64,000 nucleotides of DNA, from NCBI GenBank assembly GCA_036380875.1, contig DASVDX010000072.1:17886-81885 (forward strand), read 5' to 3'. Both the position numbers and the translations under genes were made by a program. Shown in pieces: positions 44,432 to 52,255 of this stretch (position 1 is the stretch's first letter; every line of letters begins with the position of its first letter). Source of the DNA: ZC4RG17 sp036380875 (GTDB taxonomy: Bacteria; Actinomycetota; Acidimicrobiia; Spongiisociales; ZC4RG35). The notes beneath the pieces are model-generated. The model was not told where the DNA came from. It saw nothing but the letters and a program-made list of their open reading frames with translations, and did no database searches.

Positions 44432-44460
44432 ATCTTACCCGATGGGTCCACCCGTTACAA
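44432..44460 (-). promoter_or_regulatory. Sigma-70-type promoter of rho
   Basis: On the minus strand TTGTAA (44460-44455) and TAAGAT (44437-44432) are separated by exactly 17 bp. This predicts a start near 44425 and an untranslated leader of about 100 nt before the rho ATG, long for this genome and compatible with Rho autoregulation of its own leader. Confidence 0.7.
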
Positions 44461-44536
44461 AGACCCGTGCTGGGACCCGTGCGGGTGGGTGGGGAGTAGG
44501 AAATCATCTTAGTCGGAACTCGGGTTTGTCGGCAGT

Positions 44537-44594
44537 CGGAAGGCGGAAGGCGGAAGGGCGGAAGGCGGAAGGGCGGAAGGGCGGAAGTCGGAAG
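44537..44594. repeat. Tandem CGGAAG repeat, eight copies at 7-8 bp spacing
   Basis: CGGAAG recurs eight times at positions 44537, 44544, 44551, 44559, 44566, 44574, 44582 and 44589. The minus strand is therefore a run of CTTCCGCC-like units, rich in C and pyrimidine-C steps. It lies between the tRNA-Arg 3' end and the rho promoter in a stretch of about 410 bp that otherwise holds only the rho leader. Confidence 0.9.
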
Positions 44595-44734
44595 GCGCTA
44601 GCGCGGCGGAGGCCGACACGATCCGCTCACGGTCCCGGTGCTCTGAAGGGCGCGACCGGCGTAGGGCACCAGTACGCCGACGTCCGGGGGTATGGGGGGT
44701 CGTCCCCCGAGCGAAGCTCGGGAAATCAACACAG

Positions 44735-44806
44735 CGCTCCCGGCAGGACTCGAACCTGCGCACCTGGTTCCGGAGACCAGTGCTCTATCCCCTGAGCTAC
44801 GGGAGC
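44735..44806 (-). tRNA. tRNA-Arg (CCG anticodon)
   Basis: Complete cloverleaf: acceptor GCTCCCG / CGGGAGC, D arm GCTC-GAGC, anticodon stem CTGGT / ACCAG with loop CTCCGGA giving anticodon CCG (reads CGG), and T arm with GTTCGAGTC. CCA is not encoded. It is divergent from hom and upstream of rho on the same strand. Confidence 0.95.
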
Positions 44807-44879
44807 GGGTGGAACGAGCCCCCAGTCTACCGGCAGGCGGTTCCGGGGCCGAATGCCGGAGGACTACCGTTTTCCCCCC

Positions 44880-46157
44880 ATGCGCGTAGGTATCGGAATC
44901 CTGGGTGGCGGCGTCGTCGGCGGCAGCCTCGCCCACAAGCTCCTGAACGAGAGCGATGTCATCACCGCCAAGACGGGTCTCGAACTGCAACTGGTCAAAG
45001 TGGCGGTGCGTGACCTGGACAAACAACGCCCTTTCCCGGCGAGTTATGCCACCGATCGCCCCGAGGAAGTAGTCGACGATCCGGAGGTGGGCTTGATCGT
45101 CGAGCTCATGGGAGGGATGGAGCCAGCCCGTTCCCTCGTCCTGCGCGCTCTCGACGCCGGTAAGCCCGTCGTCACCGCCAACAAGCAATTGGTGGCGGCC
45201 GAAGGCCCGACCCTGTTCCAGCGGGCCGAAAAGAACGGCGTCTCTCTCCTGTTCGAAGCCGCCGTCGGCGGCGGCATCCCCATCATCCGGCCGCTCTCCG
45301 AGTCGCTGGCGGGGGAACGCATCACCTCGGTGATGGGGATCGTCAACGGGACGACGAATTTCATCCTCACCCATATGGCCGAAGAGGGTCGCCCCTACGA
45401 CGAGGTCCTCGCCGAGGCGCAACGTCTCGGATATGCCGAAGCCGACCCCACGGCCGACGTCTCAGGGGCCGATGCCGCCGCCAAGGCGGCGATCCTCGCC
45501 GGGCTCGCCTTCGGCGTCTGGGTCGACCTCGACCGTGTGTACGTCGAAGGCATCGAGGGGATCTCGTCGACAGACATCGCCTTCGCCGCCCGCCTGGGAT
45601 ACGTCGTCAAGCTGTTGGGTGTCGCCGAATCGACCCCGGACGGGGTCAGCGTCCGGGTCCACCCGGCGCTCGTCCCCGACAACCACCCGTTGGCGGCCGT
45701 CCGGGGCGCCCAGAACGCCGTGTTCGTCTCCGGCCCGGCACTGGGCGAACTGCTCTTCTCCGGCCCGGGCGCAGGCGGCGACCCCACCGCCACCGCTGTT
45801 CTCGGTGACGTGGTCACCGCGGCCCGGGAGCTGCTGGCGCACACCCCGGTGGCGCCGCGGGTGCGGATCGGAGCCGGGATCGTCGCCGATTTCGGCCAGG
45901 TCGACACCTCTCACTACCTCCGCCTGGAGGTCGACGACGCCCCCGGCGTCCTGGCTGCCATCGCCGGCGCCTTCGGAGAGGCGGGGGTTTCGATTCGCTC
46001 GGTGTGGCAGGAAGGCCGGGGCGAGGACGCCACGCTTCTCCTCGTCACCCACGCCGCTCCCGAGTCGGCCCATGCCAAGGCCCAACAGCGGCTGGCAGAG
46101 ATCGACACGGTCCGGCAGGTGGCTTCGGTCATCCGGGTCGTGGGCGACACCGGCTGA
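44880..46157 (+). CDS. hom: Homoserine dehydrogenase
   Basis: Reduces aspartate semialdehyde to homoserine. The 425-aa protein has Rossmann motif GIGILGGGVVGGSLAHKL, catalytic-domain segments VTANKQLVAAEGPTLF and AAVGGGIPIIRPL, GYAEADPTADVSGADAA, and a C-terminal ACT domain (LRLEVDDAPGVLAAIAGAFG) for feedback by threonine. TACCGT ends 9 nt before the ATG, suggesting leaderless translation. thrC follows with a 1-bp overlap. Confidence 0.96.
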   Translation: MRVGIGILGGGVVGGSLAHKLLNESDVITAKTGLELQLVKVAVRDLDKQRPFPASYATDRPEEVVDDPEVGLIVELMGGMEPARSLVLRALDAGKPVVTANKQLVAAEGPTLFQRAEKNGVSLLFEAAVGGGIPIIRPLSESLAGERITSVMGIVNGTTNFILTHMAEEGRPYDEVLAEAQRLGYAEADPTADVSGADAAAKAAILAGLAFGVWVDLDRVYVEGIEGISSTDIAFAARLGYVVKLLGVAESTPDGVSVRVHPALVPDNHPLAAVRGAQNAVFVSGPALGELLFSGPGAGGDPTATAVLGDVVTAARELLAHTPVAPRVRIGAGIVADFGQVDTSHYLRLEVDDAPGVLAAIAGAFGEAGVSIRSVWQEGRGEDATLLLVTHAAPESAHAKAQQRLAEIDTVRQVASVIRVVGDTG

Positions 46158-47509
46158 TGCGCTACGTGTCGACGAGGGGCGGCGCTCCTGCCGGAGAGTT
46201 CGCCGACGTCCTCCTCCAAGGCCTGGCACCAGACGGCGGTCTGTACGTGCCTGCGGAGATCCCCCGGCTGGCCTCGCTGCCCGAGGGCTACGCCTCCGCC
46301 GTCGCCGAGGTCGTCCGTCCCTTCGTCGAGCCCGATCCTCTCGCCACAGACATCACCGACATCGCCGCCGATGTGTACGGCAGGTTCCGCCATCCCGAAG
46401 TGGCCCCACTCACCCGAATACGAGACGGCCTCTACCTCCTCGAACTCTTCTGGGGGCCGACGTTGTCGTTCAAGGACTACGCCCTCCAACTCGTCGGTCC
46501 GCTCTTCCAGCGGGTCCTGGAGCGAGAGGGCCGCCATCTCCTCGTGTTGGGAGCCACCAGCGGCGACACCGGGTCGGCGGCCATCGAAGGCTGCCGGGGC
46601 CTGCCCGGGATCGACATCGTCATCCTCTATCCCGATGGGGCGGTGTCGGAGGTGCAGCGCCGCCAGATGACGACGGTCCCGGACGACAACGTCCACGCCG
46701 TCGCAGTGAGGGGCACGTTCGACGACTGCCAGCGTCTCGTGAAGCAGGCCTTCACGACACTCGGCGACCGTTTCCCCCTGGGTGCCGTCAACTCGATCAA
46801 CTGGGCCCGCATCGTCGCCCAGTCCGCCTACTACGCCCACACGGCTCAGCGCCTCGACGAACCGGTCCGGTTCGTTGTCCCCACCGGCAACTTCGGCAAC
46901 GTGTTCGCCGGTCATCTCGCCCGAAGGATGGGGGCGGCGATCTCCGGCCTGGTAGTAGCCAACAACGCCAACCACGGCCTGGCCGACCTCGTCGCCACCG
47001 GGACCCTGCGGGTCGAGACCGTGGAGCACACGGTGGCGCCGGCGATGGACATCCAGGTGCCGTCGAACCTGGAGCGTTATCTCTACGAAGCCGTCGGTGA
47101 GTCCGGGGGCACGATCCGGGAGATGCAGGACGTGCTCGCCAGGCGAGGTGTCCTCCAGCTGCCGGCGGAGGTCCATGCCCGACTCCGGGAGGCGTTCGAG
47201 GCCGGATGGCTGGACGACGACGCCATCGTCGCCACCATCCGCCGCGTCCACGAAGAGCGTGGCATCCTGCTCGATCCCCACACCGCCACAGCCTGGGCGA
47301 TCGCCGAGCAAGAGCCGACGTCGGGGCCGACCGTGATCATTGGAACCGCCCATCCGGCCAAGTTCCCCGAAGTCGTCGAAAAAGCAACCGGCATCGCCCC
47401 GGAACTGCCCGAGGACCTCGCCGGTTTGCTCACGGCACCCGAGCGAATCCGGCGCATCGATCCCGACGCCGACGCCCTCGCCGATCTGCTCGATTCGGTG
47501 GTTTCCTGA
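46157..47509 (+). CDS. thrC: Threonine synthase
   Basis: PLP enzyme that converts O-phosphohomoserine to threonine. At 450 aa with an N-terminal MRYVSTRGG ... QGLAPDGGLYVP it is the long E. coli/yeast type, not the shorter actinobacterial type. The Schiff-base Lys is in PTLSFKDYALQLVG and the phosphate loop in LGATSGDTGSAA. Its ATG overlaps the hom stop (TGATG). The homoserine kinase thrB that often completes this operon is not adjacent. Confidence 0.95.
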   Translation: MRYVSTRGGAPAGEFADVLLQGLAPDGGLYVPAEIPRLASLPEGYASAVAEVVRPFVEPDPLATDITDIAADVYGRFRHPEVAPLTRIRDGLYLLELFWGPTLSFKDYALQLVGPLFQRVLEREGRHLLVLGATSGDTGSAAIEGCRGLPGIDIVILYPDGAVSEVQRRQMTTVPDDNVHAVAVRGTFDDCQRLVKQAFTTLGDRFPLGAVNSINWARIVAQSAYYAHTAQRLDEPVRFVVPTGNFGNVFAGHLARRMGAAISGLVVANNANHGLADLVATGTLRVETVEHTVAPAMDIQVPSNLERYLYEAVGESGGTIREMQDVLARRGVLQLPAEVHARLREAFEAGWLDDDAIVATIRRVHEERGILLDPHTATAWAIAEQEPTSGPTVIIGTAHPAKFPEVVEKATGIAPELPEDLAGLLTAPERIRRIDPDADALADLLDSVVS

Positions 47510-47552
47510 ATCTCCCTGGGCCGAGAGCGCGAAAGTCGCATACACTGGCTCC

Positions 47553-48335
47553 ATGCCTCGTTCGATCTGGAAAGGCGCCATCAGCTTCGGGCTGGTCTCC
47601 ATCCCGGTGTCGATGTACACCGCCACAGAAAACCGCAGCCCGAGCTTCAAGCAGCTCCGCAAGGGCGACAACGTGCCCATCCGTTACAAGCGGGTGGCGG
47701 AGACGGACGGGCAAGAGGTCGCTTGGGACGACATCGTGAAGGGCTACGAGTTCGAGAAGGGCCGCTACGTGGTGTTCACGGACGAGGAACTGGAGGCGGC
47801 CAGCCCCGGCACTTCGAAGCTCGTCGACATCGTCCAGTTCGTCGAAGCCTCCGAGATCGACCCGATCATGTACCAGAAGTCCTACTACCTGGCGCCCGAC
47901 AAGACCGGGCTCAAGGCGTACCGGATCTTCGAGCGGGCGCTGGAAGAGAAGGGCGTCGTGGCGATCGCCAAGGTGACGATCCGCGAGAAGCAGCATCTGG
48001 CGACGCTGCGGCCCAAGGACGGCGTGCTCGTCATGGAGACGATGCACTGGCCCGACGAGATCCGCGCCGCCGCATTCGAGGAGTTGGAAGGCGACGTCGA
48101 GATCCGCGACGAAGAGGTGAAGATGGCCGAGGCGCTCATCGAAAACCTCACTCGGCCGTTCGATCCGAGCGAATTCGTCGATACCACTCGGGAGGCCATC
48201 GAAGCCGCCGCCGCCGCCAAGGTGGCGGGTGAAGAGATCGTCGCCCCCGAGGCTCCCGAGGCGACCAAAGTCGTCGATCTGCTCGACGCCCTCAAGGCCT
48301 CGGTCGAGGCGACCAAGGCACAGAAGTCCGCCTGA
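47553..48335 (+). CDS. ku: Non-homologous end-joining protein Ku
   Basis: Bacterial Ku, 260 aa, forms a homodimeric ring that loads on DNA ends and recruits ligase. Family segments: RSIWKGAISFGLVSIPVSMY, YYLAPDKTGLKAYRIFERAL, GVVAIAKVTIREKQHLATLR and VLVMETMHWPDEIR. The C-terminal tail is short and lacks the long Lys-rich extension. TACACT ends 6 nt before the ATG. The convergent gene is an ATP-dependent ligase whose stop abuts this one. Confidence 0.95.
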   Translation: MPRSIWKGAISFGLVSIPVSMYTATENRSPSFKQLRKGDNVPIRYKRVAETDGQEVAWDDIVKGYEFEKGRYVVFTDEELEAASPGTSKLVDIVQFVEASEIDPIMYQKSYYLAPDKTGLKAYRIFERALEEKGVVAIAKVTIREKQHLATLRPKDGVLVMETMHWPDEIRAAAFEELEGDVEIRDEEVKMAEALIENLTRPFDPSEFVDTTREAIEAAAAAKVAGEEIVAPEAPEATKVVDLLDALKASVEATKAQKSA

Positions 48336-49220
48336 TCAGGTTCCGGGCCCTTCCTCCTCCCACCGCGGAGGCGTGGGATCCAGATCCACTCCTTTGAAGA
48401 CCGGCGCCCGGAGTCGGAGATCGCGGGTCCATTCCTTGTACTCGACGAAGACATTGACGATCGGCTCCACCCAGCGGGCCCCCTTGGGAACCAACGACAC
48501 GTCGACGAACGGCGGGGTGGGCCGTTCGATCCCGGCGAGGATCTCACCCAGCCGGCGCAGCGTCCGATCGTCGAACCCGGAGCCGACAGCTCCAGCCCAA
48601 CGCAGGTCTGCGCCGTCCCACAGGCCCACGAGCAACGAACCGAAGGTCGACCGCCTTCCTCCGTCGCCGGGCAGCCAACCCCCGACGACAGTGCGGATCG
48701 TCCGCCGCAACGCCACCTTGCGCCAATCGGCTGAACGCCGCCCGGGTTGGTAGAGGCTCCCGGCGCGCTTGGCCACGATCCCCTCGAGGTTCTGGGTTCG
48801 CACCGCCTCGTAGAAAGCGAGCCCTGCCCCCCGGATCGGGCGGTCGACCAGCACCTGCTTGGGGAATTCCAGCGTCTCGAGAAGCCCTTTGCGCTCCTCG
48901 AACGGGGCAGAGACGAGCGGGCCCGACGGTGACGCCAACACGTCGAAGATCACGTATGTCGCCGGATTGCCTGCTTGCAGCAGCGAGAAGTCCGGCCTTC
49001 CGTCGTCGTCGAAGGCGATCACCTCCCCGTCGAACACCCACCCCTCGGGCAGGCGAAGGGCGGCTACCTCGGGGAAACGCGGGCGAAGGTCGAGGCCTCG
49101 ACGGCTCCAAATGCGCAGGCCCGAGGTTTCGGCGCGGGCGATGCAGCGGTAGCCGTCCCATTTGACCTCGAACCACCAATCGTCGTCATCGAAAGGCGCC
49201 GGCCACGGAGTGGCCAGCAT
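48336..49220 (-). CDS. ATP-dependent DNA ligase (LigC/LigD ligase-domain type)
   Basis: A 294-aa ligase with only nucleotidyltransferase and OB domains. The adenylated Lys is in FEVKWDGYRCIAR, motif III-IV VFDGEVIAFDD, motif IV EGIVAKRAGSLYQPG and motif V near SADWRKVALRR. No polymerase or phosphoesterase domain is attached, unlike full LigD. It is convergent with ku, the stops forming a TGATCA palindrome, so the two likely make a minimal end-joining pair. Confidence 0.9.
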   Translation of the reverse strand: MLATPWPAPFDDDDWWFEVKWDGYRCIARAETSGLRIWSRRGLDLRPRFPEVAALRLPEGWVFDGEVIAFDDDGRPDFSLLQAGNPATYVIFDVLASPSGPLVSAPFEERKGLLETLEFPKQVLVDRPIRGAGLAFYEAVRTQNLEGIVAKRAGSLYQPGRRSADWRKVALRRTIRTVVGGWLPGDGGRRSTFGSLLVGLWDGADLRWAGAVGSGFDDRTLRRLGEILAGIERPTPPFVDVSLVPKGARWVEPIVNVFVEYKEWTRDLRLRAPVFKGVDLDPTPPRWEEEGPGT

Positions 49221-49243
49221 CGGCAGGTATGTGACTGGCTGGC

Positions 49244-49720
49244 TCAGTCGGCCCCCAGCTCCTGTCGGGTGAGACGGTTGACCAGAGCGCCGTCGAGGTC
49301 GTCGCGCGTCTTCATCAGTGCGCCCACGACCATGCCGACCGCCTTGGGGTTCCCTTCGACGTGGAGGTCTTCGATGGTCTGGCGGACCAGTCGAAGGGTC
49401 TCTTCTTCACCGAGCTTGGACGGGATCCACCGTGACAGATACTCGATCTCGAAGTCGAGCTTGTCGGCCATCTCCTTGCCCCGCTCGCCCAGTTCGCGGT
49501 ACTCGTCGCGCGCCTTGGCCATCTTCTTGATGTAGGCGGCGATCACCACCTGGTAGACCTCGTCGGTGAGCTCGCCGAAGCCCGCCTGGCTCGTGACCGT
49601 CCTCACCTCGGTCTGCACCTGGCGAATGACGTCCCGCCGTGCCTTGTCGCCTTTTTTCATGGCGTCCTTCAGCTCGGCGGCCAGTTGCTCTTGGATGCTG
49701 ACTCTCTCGTCGGTTGTCAT
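49244..49720 (-). CDS. GatB/YqeY-domain protein
   Basis: A 158-aa YqeY family protein: IQEQLAAELKDAMKKGDKAR at the N terminus, then YLSRWIPSKLGEEETLRLV and KAVGMVVGALMKTR, matching the tRNA-binding tail domain of GatB. Stand-alone members are widespread and of uncertain function. Its ATG overlaps the GDPD stop by 4 bp, and the ligase follows 23 bp on, so the three form an operon. Confidence 0.9.
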   Translation of the reverse strand: MTTDERVSIQEQLAAELKDAMKKGDKARRDVIRQVQTEVRTVTSQAGFGELTDEVYQVVIAAYIKKMAKARDEYRELGERGKEMADKLDFEIEYLSRWIPSKLGEEETLRLVRQTIEDLHVEGNPKAVGMVVGALMKTRDDLDGALVNRLTRQELGAD

Positions 49721-50427
49721 CGGGCGCTCCGGGCGTCTCTCAACGATTCGGGGTCATCGGAAATGATCGCCGTCACCCCCATGGCGTACAACTCTCTTGC
49801 CCGCCGCGGGTCGTTGACGGTCCAAGCCAACACTCGCACACCGGCGTCGGAGGCGAGCTGCAACACCGATTCGTCGATCAGGGTGTGATCGATCGAGACG
49901 GCGGCGTGGCCTCTTTCCGCCGCATATGTTACGGCGTCGGCCGCAGATCCCCCGTCGCCGACGACTAGACAGGTGGTCACCGACGGCGCCCGGGACCGCA
50001 GCAGATCCATGTCGGGCCAGTAGAACGAGGCAACGATGTCGCTCGGACGGGCCCGGGAAGCGGCGAGGAGCGCCACTCGCCCTTGGGGGTCGAATGCCGG
50101 GTCGAATGGGATGTTCTTCACCTCGATACAAACCCGTCCAGGGACGGCCAACGCCTCTTCCAGTTGGCAGAGGGGACGCCCGTCGGTGCCGATCAACTCC
50201 GACCAGGGTGTCTCGTGGATCGCGGCGCCCCCGACATGCGGATCGTGGGAGAGCACCAGGAGCCCGTCGACGCTCATCCGCACATCCACCTCGACGGCGT
50301 CGGCGACGTCGAGGCCGGAGACGACACCCGCCAGCGTGTTTTCCGGGTGCCGGGCCGGGTTTCCTCGGTGGCCCACGACCATCGGCTCGCCGGTGAAGAA
50401 CGCGGAAGAACCTATTGCGTCAGGCAC
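49717..50427 (-). CDS. Glycerophosphodiester phosphodiesterase family protein
   Basis: A 236-aa GDPD TIM barrel: VVGHRGNPARHPENTLAGVV (catalytic His and metal Glu), VEVDVRMSVDGLLVLSHDPH, CIEVKN and the final RVLAWTVNDPRRARELYAMG. It hydrolyses glycerophosphodiesters to glycerol 3-phosphate and an alcohol by family. I use the GTG start (VPDAIGSS) because TACTCT ends 6 nt before it. There is no signal peptide, so it is cytoplasmic. Confidence 0.9.
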   Translation of the reverse strand: MPDAIGSSAFFTGEPMVVGHRGNPARHPENTLAGVVSGLDVADAVEVDVRMSVDGLLVLSHDPHVGGAAIHETPWSELIGTDGRPLCQLEEALAVPGRVCIEVKNIPFDPAFDPQGRVALLAASRARPSDIVASFYWPDMDLLRSRAPSVTTCLVVGDGGSAADAVTYAAERGHAAVSIDHTLIDESVLQLASDAGVRVLAWTVNDPRRARELYAMGVTAIISDDPESLRDARSAR

Positions 50428-50487
50428 CGCCAGAGAGTACTGTTCCGCCGCCTGAGCCACACACGACTCGCTTGCCGTGCGGCCGGT

Positions 50488-50507
50488 CTTGTGAACTGAT
50501 TCACAAG
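50488..50507. promoter_or_regulatory. CRP/GlxR-type operator between the GDPD gene and whiB
   Basis: TGTGA (50490-50494), six bases, TCACA (50501-50505), inside a perfect 8-bp inverted repeat CTTGTGAA / TTCACAAG. It lies 23 bp before the whiB ATG and about 50 bp before the GDPD -10. It has the same core as the site at the atp operon. Confidence 0.7.
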
Positions 50508-50530
50508 CTTCTCCTCGAACAGGACGACCA

Positions 50531-50827
50531 ATGGAGACGCGCGTGACCACGGTACAGATTCTTCCTTCGCCGACGTCTGTCGCCTGGCAGGAGCTGGCTG
50601 CATGCCGCGACTCCGAGCCCAGCCTCTTCTTCCCCGCCGGCACCACGGGTGTCGCACTCGAGAAGATCAACGAGGCCCTGGCCATCTGCCGGACCTGCTC
50701 GGTTCGCGAGGAGTGTCTGCGGTACGCCCTCGAGTCCAACCAGGAGTCCGGCATCTGGGGCGGATACCCCGAGGACGAGCGGCGCCGGCTGCGGAAGCGG
50801 TGGCTGGCGGAGCGGCGTCGCCGCTGA
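50531..50827 (+). CDS. WhiB-family Fe-S transcription factor
   Basis: A 98-aa actinobacterial regulator with the four 4Fe-4S Cys in AACRDSEPSLFF, ICRTCSVREECLRYAL, the G[VI]WGG turn (SGIWGGYPEDERRRL) and a basic C-terminal helix (RKRWLAERRRR). It acts through contacts with the primary sigma factor by family. An ACAGGACG Shine-Dalgarno is upstream. Which of WhiB1-7 it corresponds to is not clear, though the short N terminus resembles WhiB1/WhiB2 types. Confidence 0.95.
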   Translation: METRVTTVQILPSPTSVAWQELAACRDSEPSLFFPAGTTGVALEKINEALAICRTCSVREECLRYALESNQESGIWGGYPEDERRRLRKRWLAERRRR

Positions 50828-50832
50828 GCCCT

Positions 50833-51063
50833 TCAGCTGCCGGGAGCGAACCCGACCTGTCGGGGCTCGTCGGGGTCGATCTCAACGAAGGCGATCCGGT
50901 TCACCGGGACTCCCACCGAACGGTTCTTGACGTCGGTGAACCAGTAGACGTCGGTGTCGTCGGAGGCGAACGCCTCTTCCACCTGAGCGCGGAACTTGTC
51001 CGCGTCCTCGACTTCGACCTCGATGACCTTGCTGCTGTCGGCGACGCCGATACGGGCCTTCAT
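50833..51063 (-). CDS. DUF3107 family protein
   Basis: A 76-aa protein, MKARIGVADSSKVIEVEVED, then VYWFTDVKNRSVGVPVNRIA. This family is nearly confined to actinobacteria, function unknown. It has its own AGGAG Shine-Dalgarno and a TATACG -10 about 35 bp upstream. It converges on whiB with a 5-bp gap. Confidence 0.88.
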   Translation of the reverse strand: MKARIGVADSSKVIEVEVEDADKFRAQVEEAFASDDTDVYWFTDVKNRSVGVPVNRIAFVEIDPDEPRQVGFAPGS

Positions 51064-51154
51064 GCGGGGAACTCCTCTGGACGGTGCGACCAATCGTATA
51101 ACGCCCGGCGCGATCCCCTTCCATCCCCGTCGGTCGCCGCGTAGCTTCGCTCCC

Positions 51155-51844
51155 ATGAGGTCGAAGCTCTCCGCCTGGGCGTGGGTCGTGGGCGTCTGTG
51201 CCGGTGGCCTCGGTCTCCTACGCCTGGGAGAGCTCGACGGTATGGCCGTCGACTGGGAGCGGTTCCCGATTTGGCTCACCGGAACCACCCTGGAGCTCGT
51301 GCTGGCGGCCCTGGCCCGGGTGGCGGGGCTGGCGTTGGTCGCCTGGATGGCGTTGTCGACGGTCGTCTACGCCTTCGCTCGTGTCGCCGGGGCCCACCGA
51401 ACGGCTCTTCGATGGCTGTCCATCCCTCCGCTGCGACGGGCCGTGGACGCCCTCCTCGCCGGCTCTTTGCTCCTCAACACGATGGCGCCCGCGGTGGCGG
51501 CCGAAGCGCCGGGCGGGTCGGCTCCGGTGCAGGAGATGGTGCATCCCGCCTATGTGCCCGTCGCCGCCGGCCCCGACCAACAGCCCTCGCCGCCGACGGC
51601 AGACGGCAAATCCGCGGTCCCCCACGAGGAACCGGACGGCCCTCACACGGTCGTCGTCGAGCCGGGCGACAACCTGTGGCTGATCGCCGAGCGGCATCTC
51701 ACCGAGGTGTGGGGACGGCGGCCCGAGGACAACGAGACCGCTCCGTATTGGCGGAAGGTGATCGACGCCAACCGCCGGCGGATCCGCTCCGGTGATCCCG
51801 ATCTCATCTTTCCGGGAGAGGAGATCGTCCTTCCCGAGCCATGA
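51155..51844 (+). CDS. Membrane protein with C-terminal LysM domain
   Basis: A 229-aa protein with hydrophobic helices at about residues 7-24, 40-72 and 95-120, a Pro-rich linker, then a LysM-like domain: HTVVVEPGDNLWLIAERHLT, then KVIDANRRRIRSGDPDLIFP ending EEIVLPEP. LysM binds peptidoglycan glycans, so the C terminus is expected outside the membrane. TAGCTT ends 7 nt before the ATG. Residues between the two LysM halves (EVWGRRPEDNETAPYW) form an insertion. Confidence 0.85.
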   Translation: MRSKLSAWAWVVGVCAGGLGLLRLGELDGMAVDWERFPIWLTGTTLELVLAALARVAGLALVAWMALSTVVYAFARVAGAHRTALRWLSIPPLRRAVDALLAGSLLLNTMAPAVAAEAPGGSAPVQEMVHPAYVPVAAGPDQQPSPPTADGKSAVPHEEPDGPHTVVVEPGDNLWLIAERHLTEVWGRRPEDNETAPYWRKVIDANRRRIRSGDPDLIFPGEEIVLPEP

Positions 51845-51847
51845 GGC

Positions 51848-52255
51848 TCAGCCGACGAACGTGAGCCGGACCTGACGTTCGAGGTTGTCACGGTTGGTGT
51901 CGACGAGCACCACCGATTGCCACGTGCCGAGCGTTGGCCGCCCCCCGACCACCGGAATGGTGACAGACGGCGAGATGATCGCCGGCAGGACATGGTCCCG
52001 GCCGTGGCCCGGGGAGCCGTGGGAGTGGCGCCACCGGCTGTCGGCCGGCAGCAGGTCGTCGACCACCGACATCAAGTCACTGTCGGATCCCGCTCCCACC
52101 TCGATGATGGCCAAGCCGGCGGTGGCGTGGGGCACGAAGACCGTGACGATGCCGTCGCCCTTGTCACGGCAGAAGTCGAGCACGGCCGGTGTCAGGTCGA
52201 AGATGCCCGGACGGTTGCCTGTCGTGATCTCGAACGTCTCGGTCGAGAACGTCAT
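51848..52255 (-). CDS. YjbQ (UPF0047) family protein
   Basis: A 135-aa member of the YjbQ family: VTVFVPHATAGLAIIEVGAG, HSHGSPGHGRDHVLPAIISP, and GTWQSVVLVDTNRDNLERQV. The conserved His residues resemble a metal site, and some homologues have weak thiamine-phosphate synthase activity. Its ATG overlaps the prs stop by 4 bp. Confidence 0.9.
   Translation of the reverse strand: MTFSTETFEITTGNRPGIFDLTPAVLDFCRDKGDGIVTVFVPHATAGLAIIEVGAGSDSDLMSVVDDLLPADSRWRHSHGSPGHGRDHVLPAIISPSVTIPVVGGRPTLGTWQSVVLVDTNRDNLERQVRLTFVG

Noticed and set aside
44537..44594. Possible CRISPR-like repeat array
   Set aside because: Units are 6 bp with 1-2 bp spacers and no cas genes are near. It is a simple tandem repeat.
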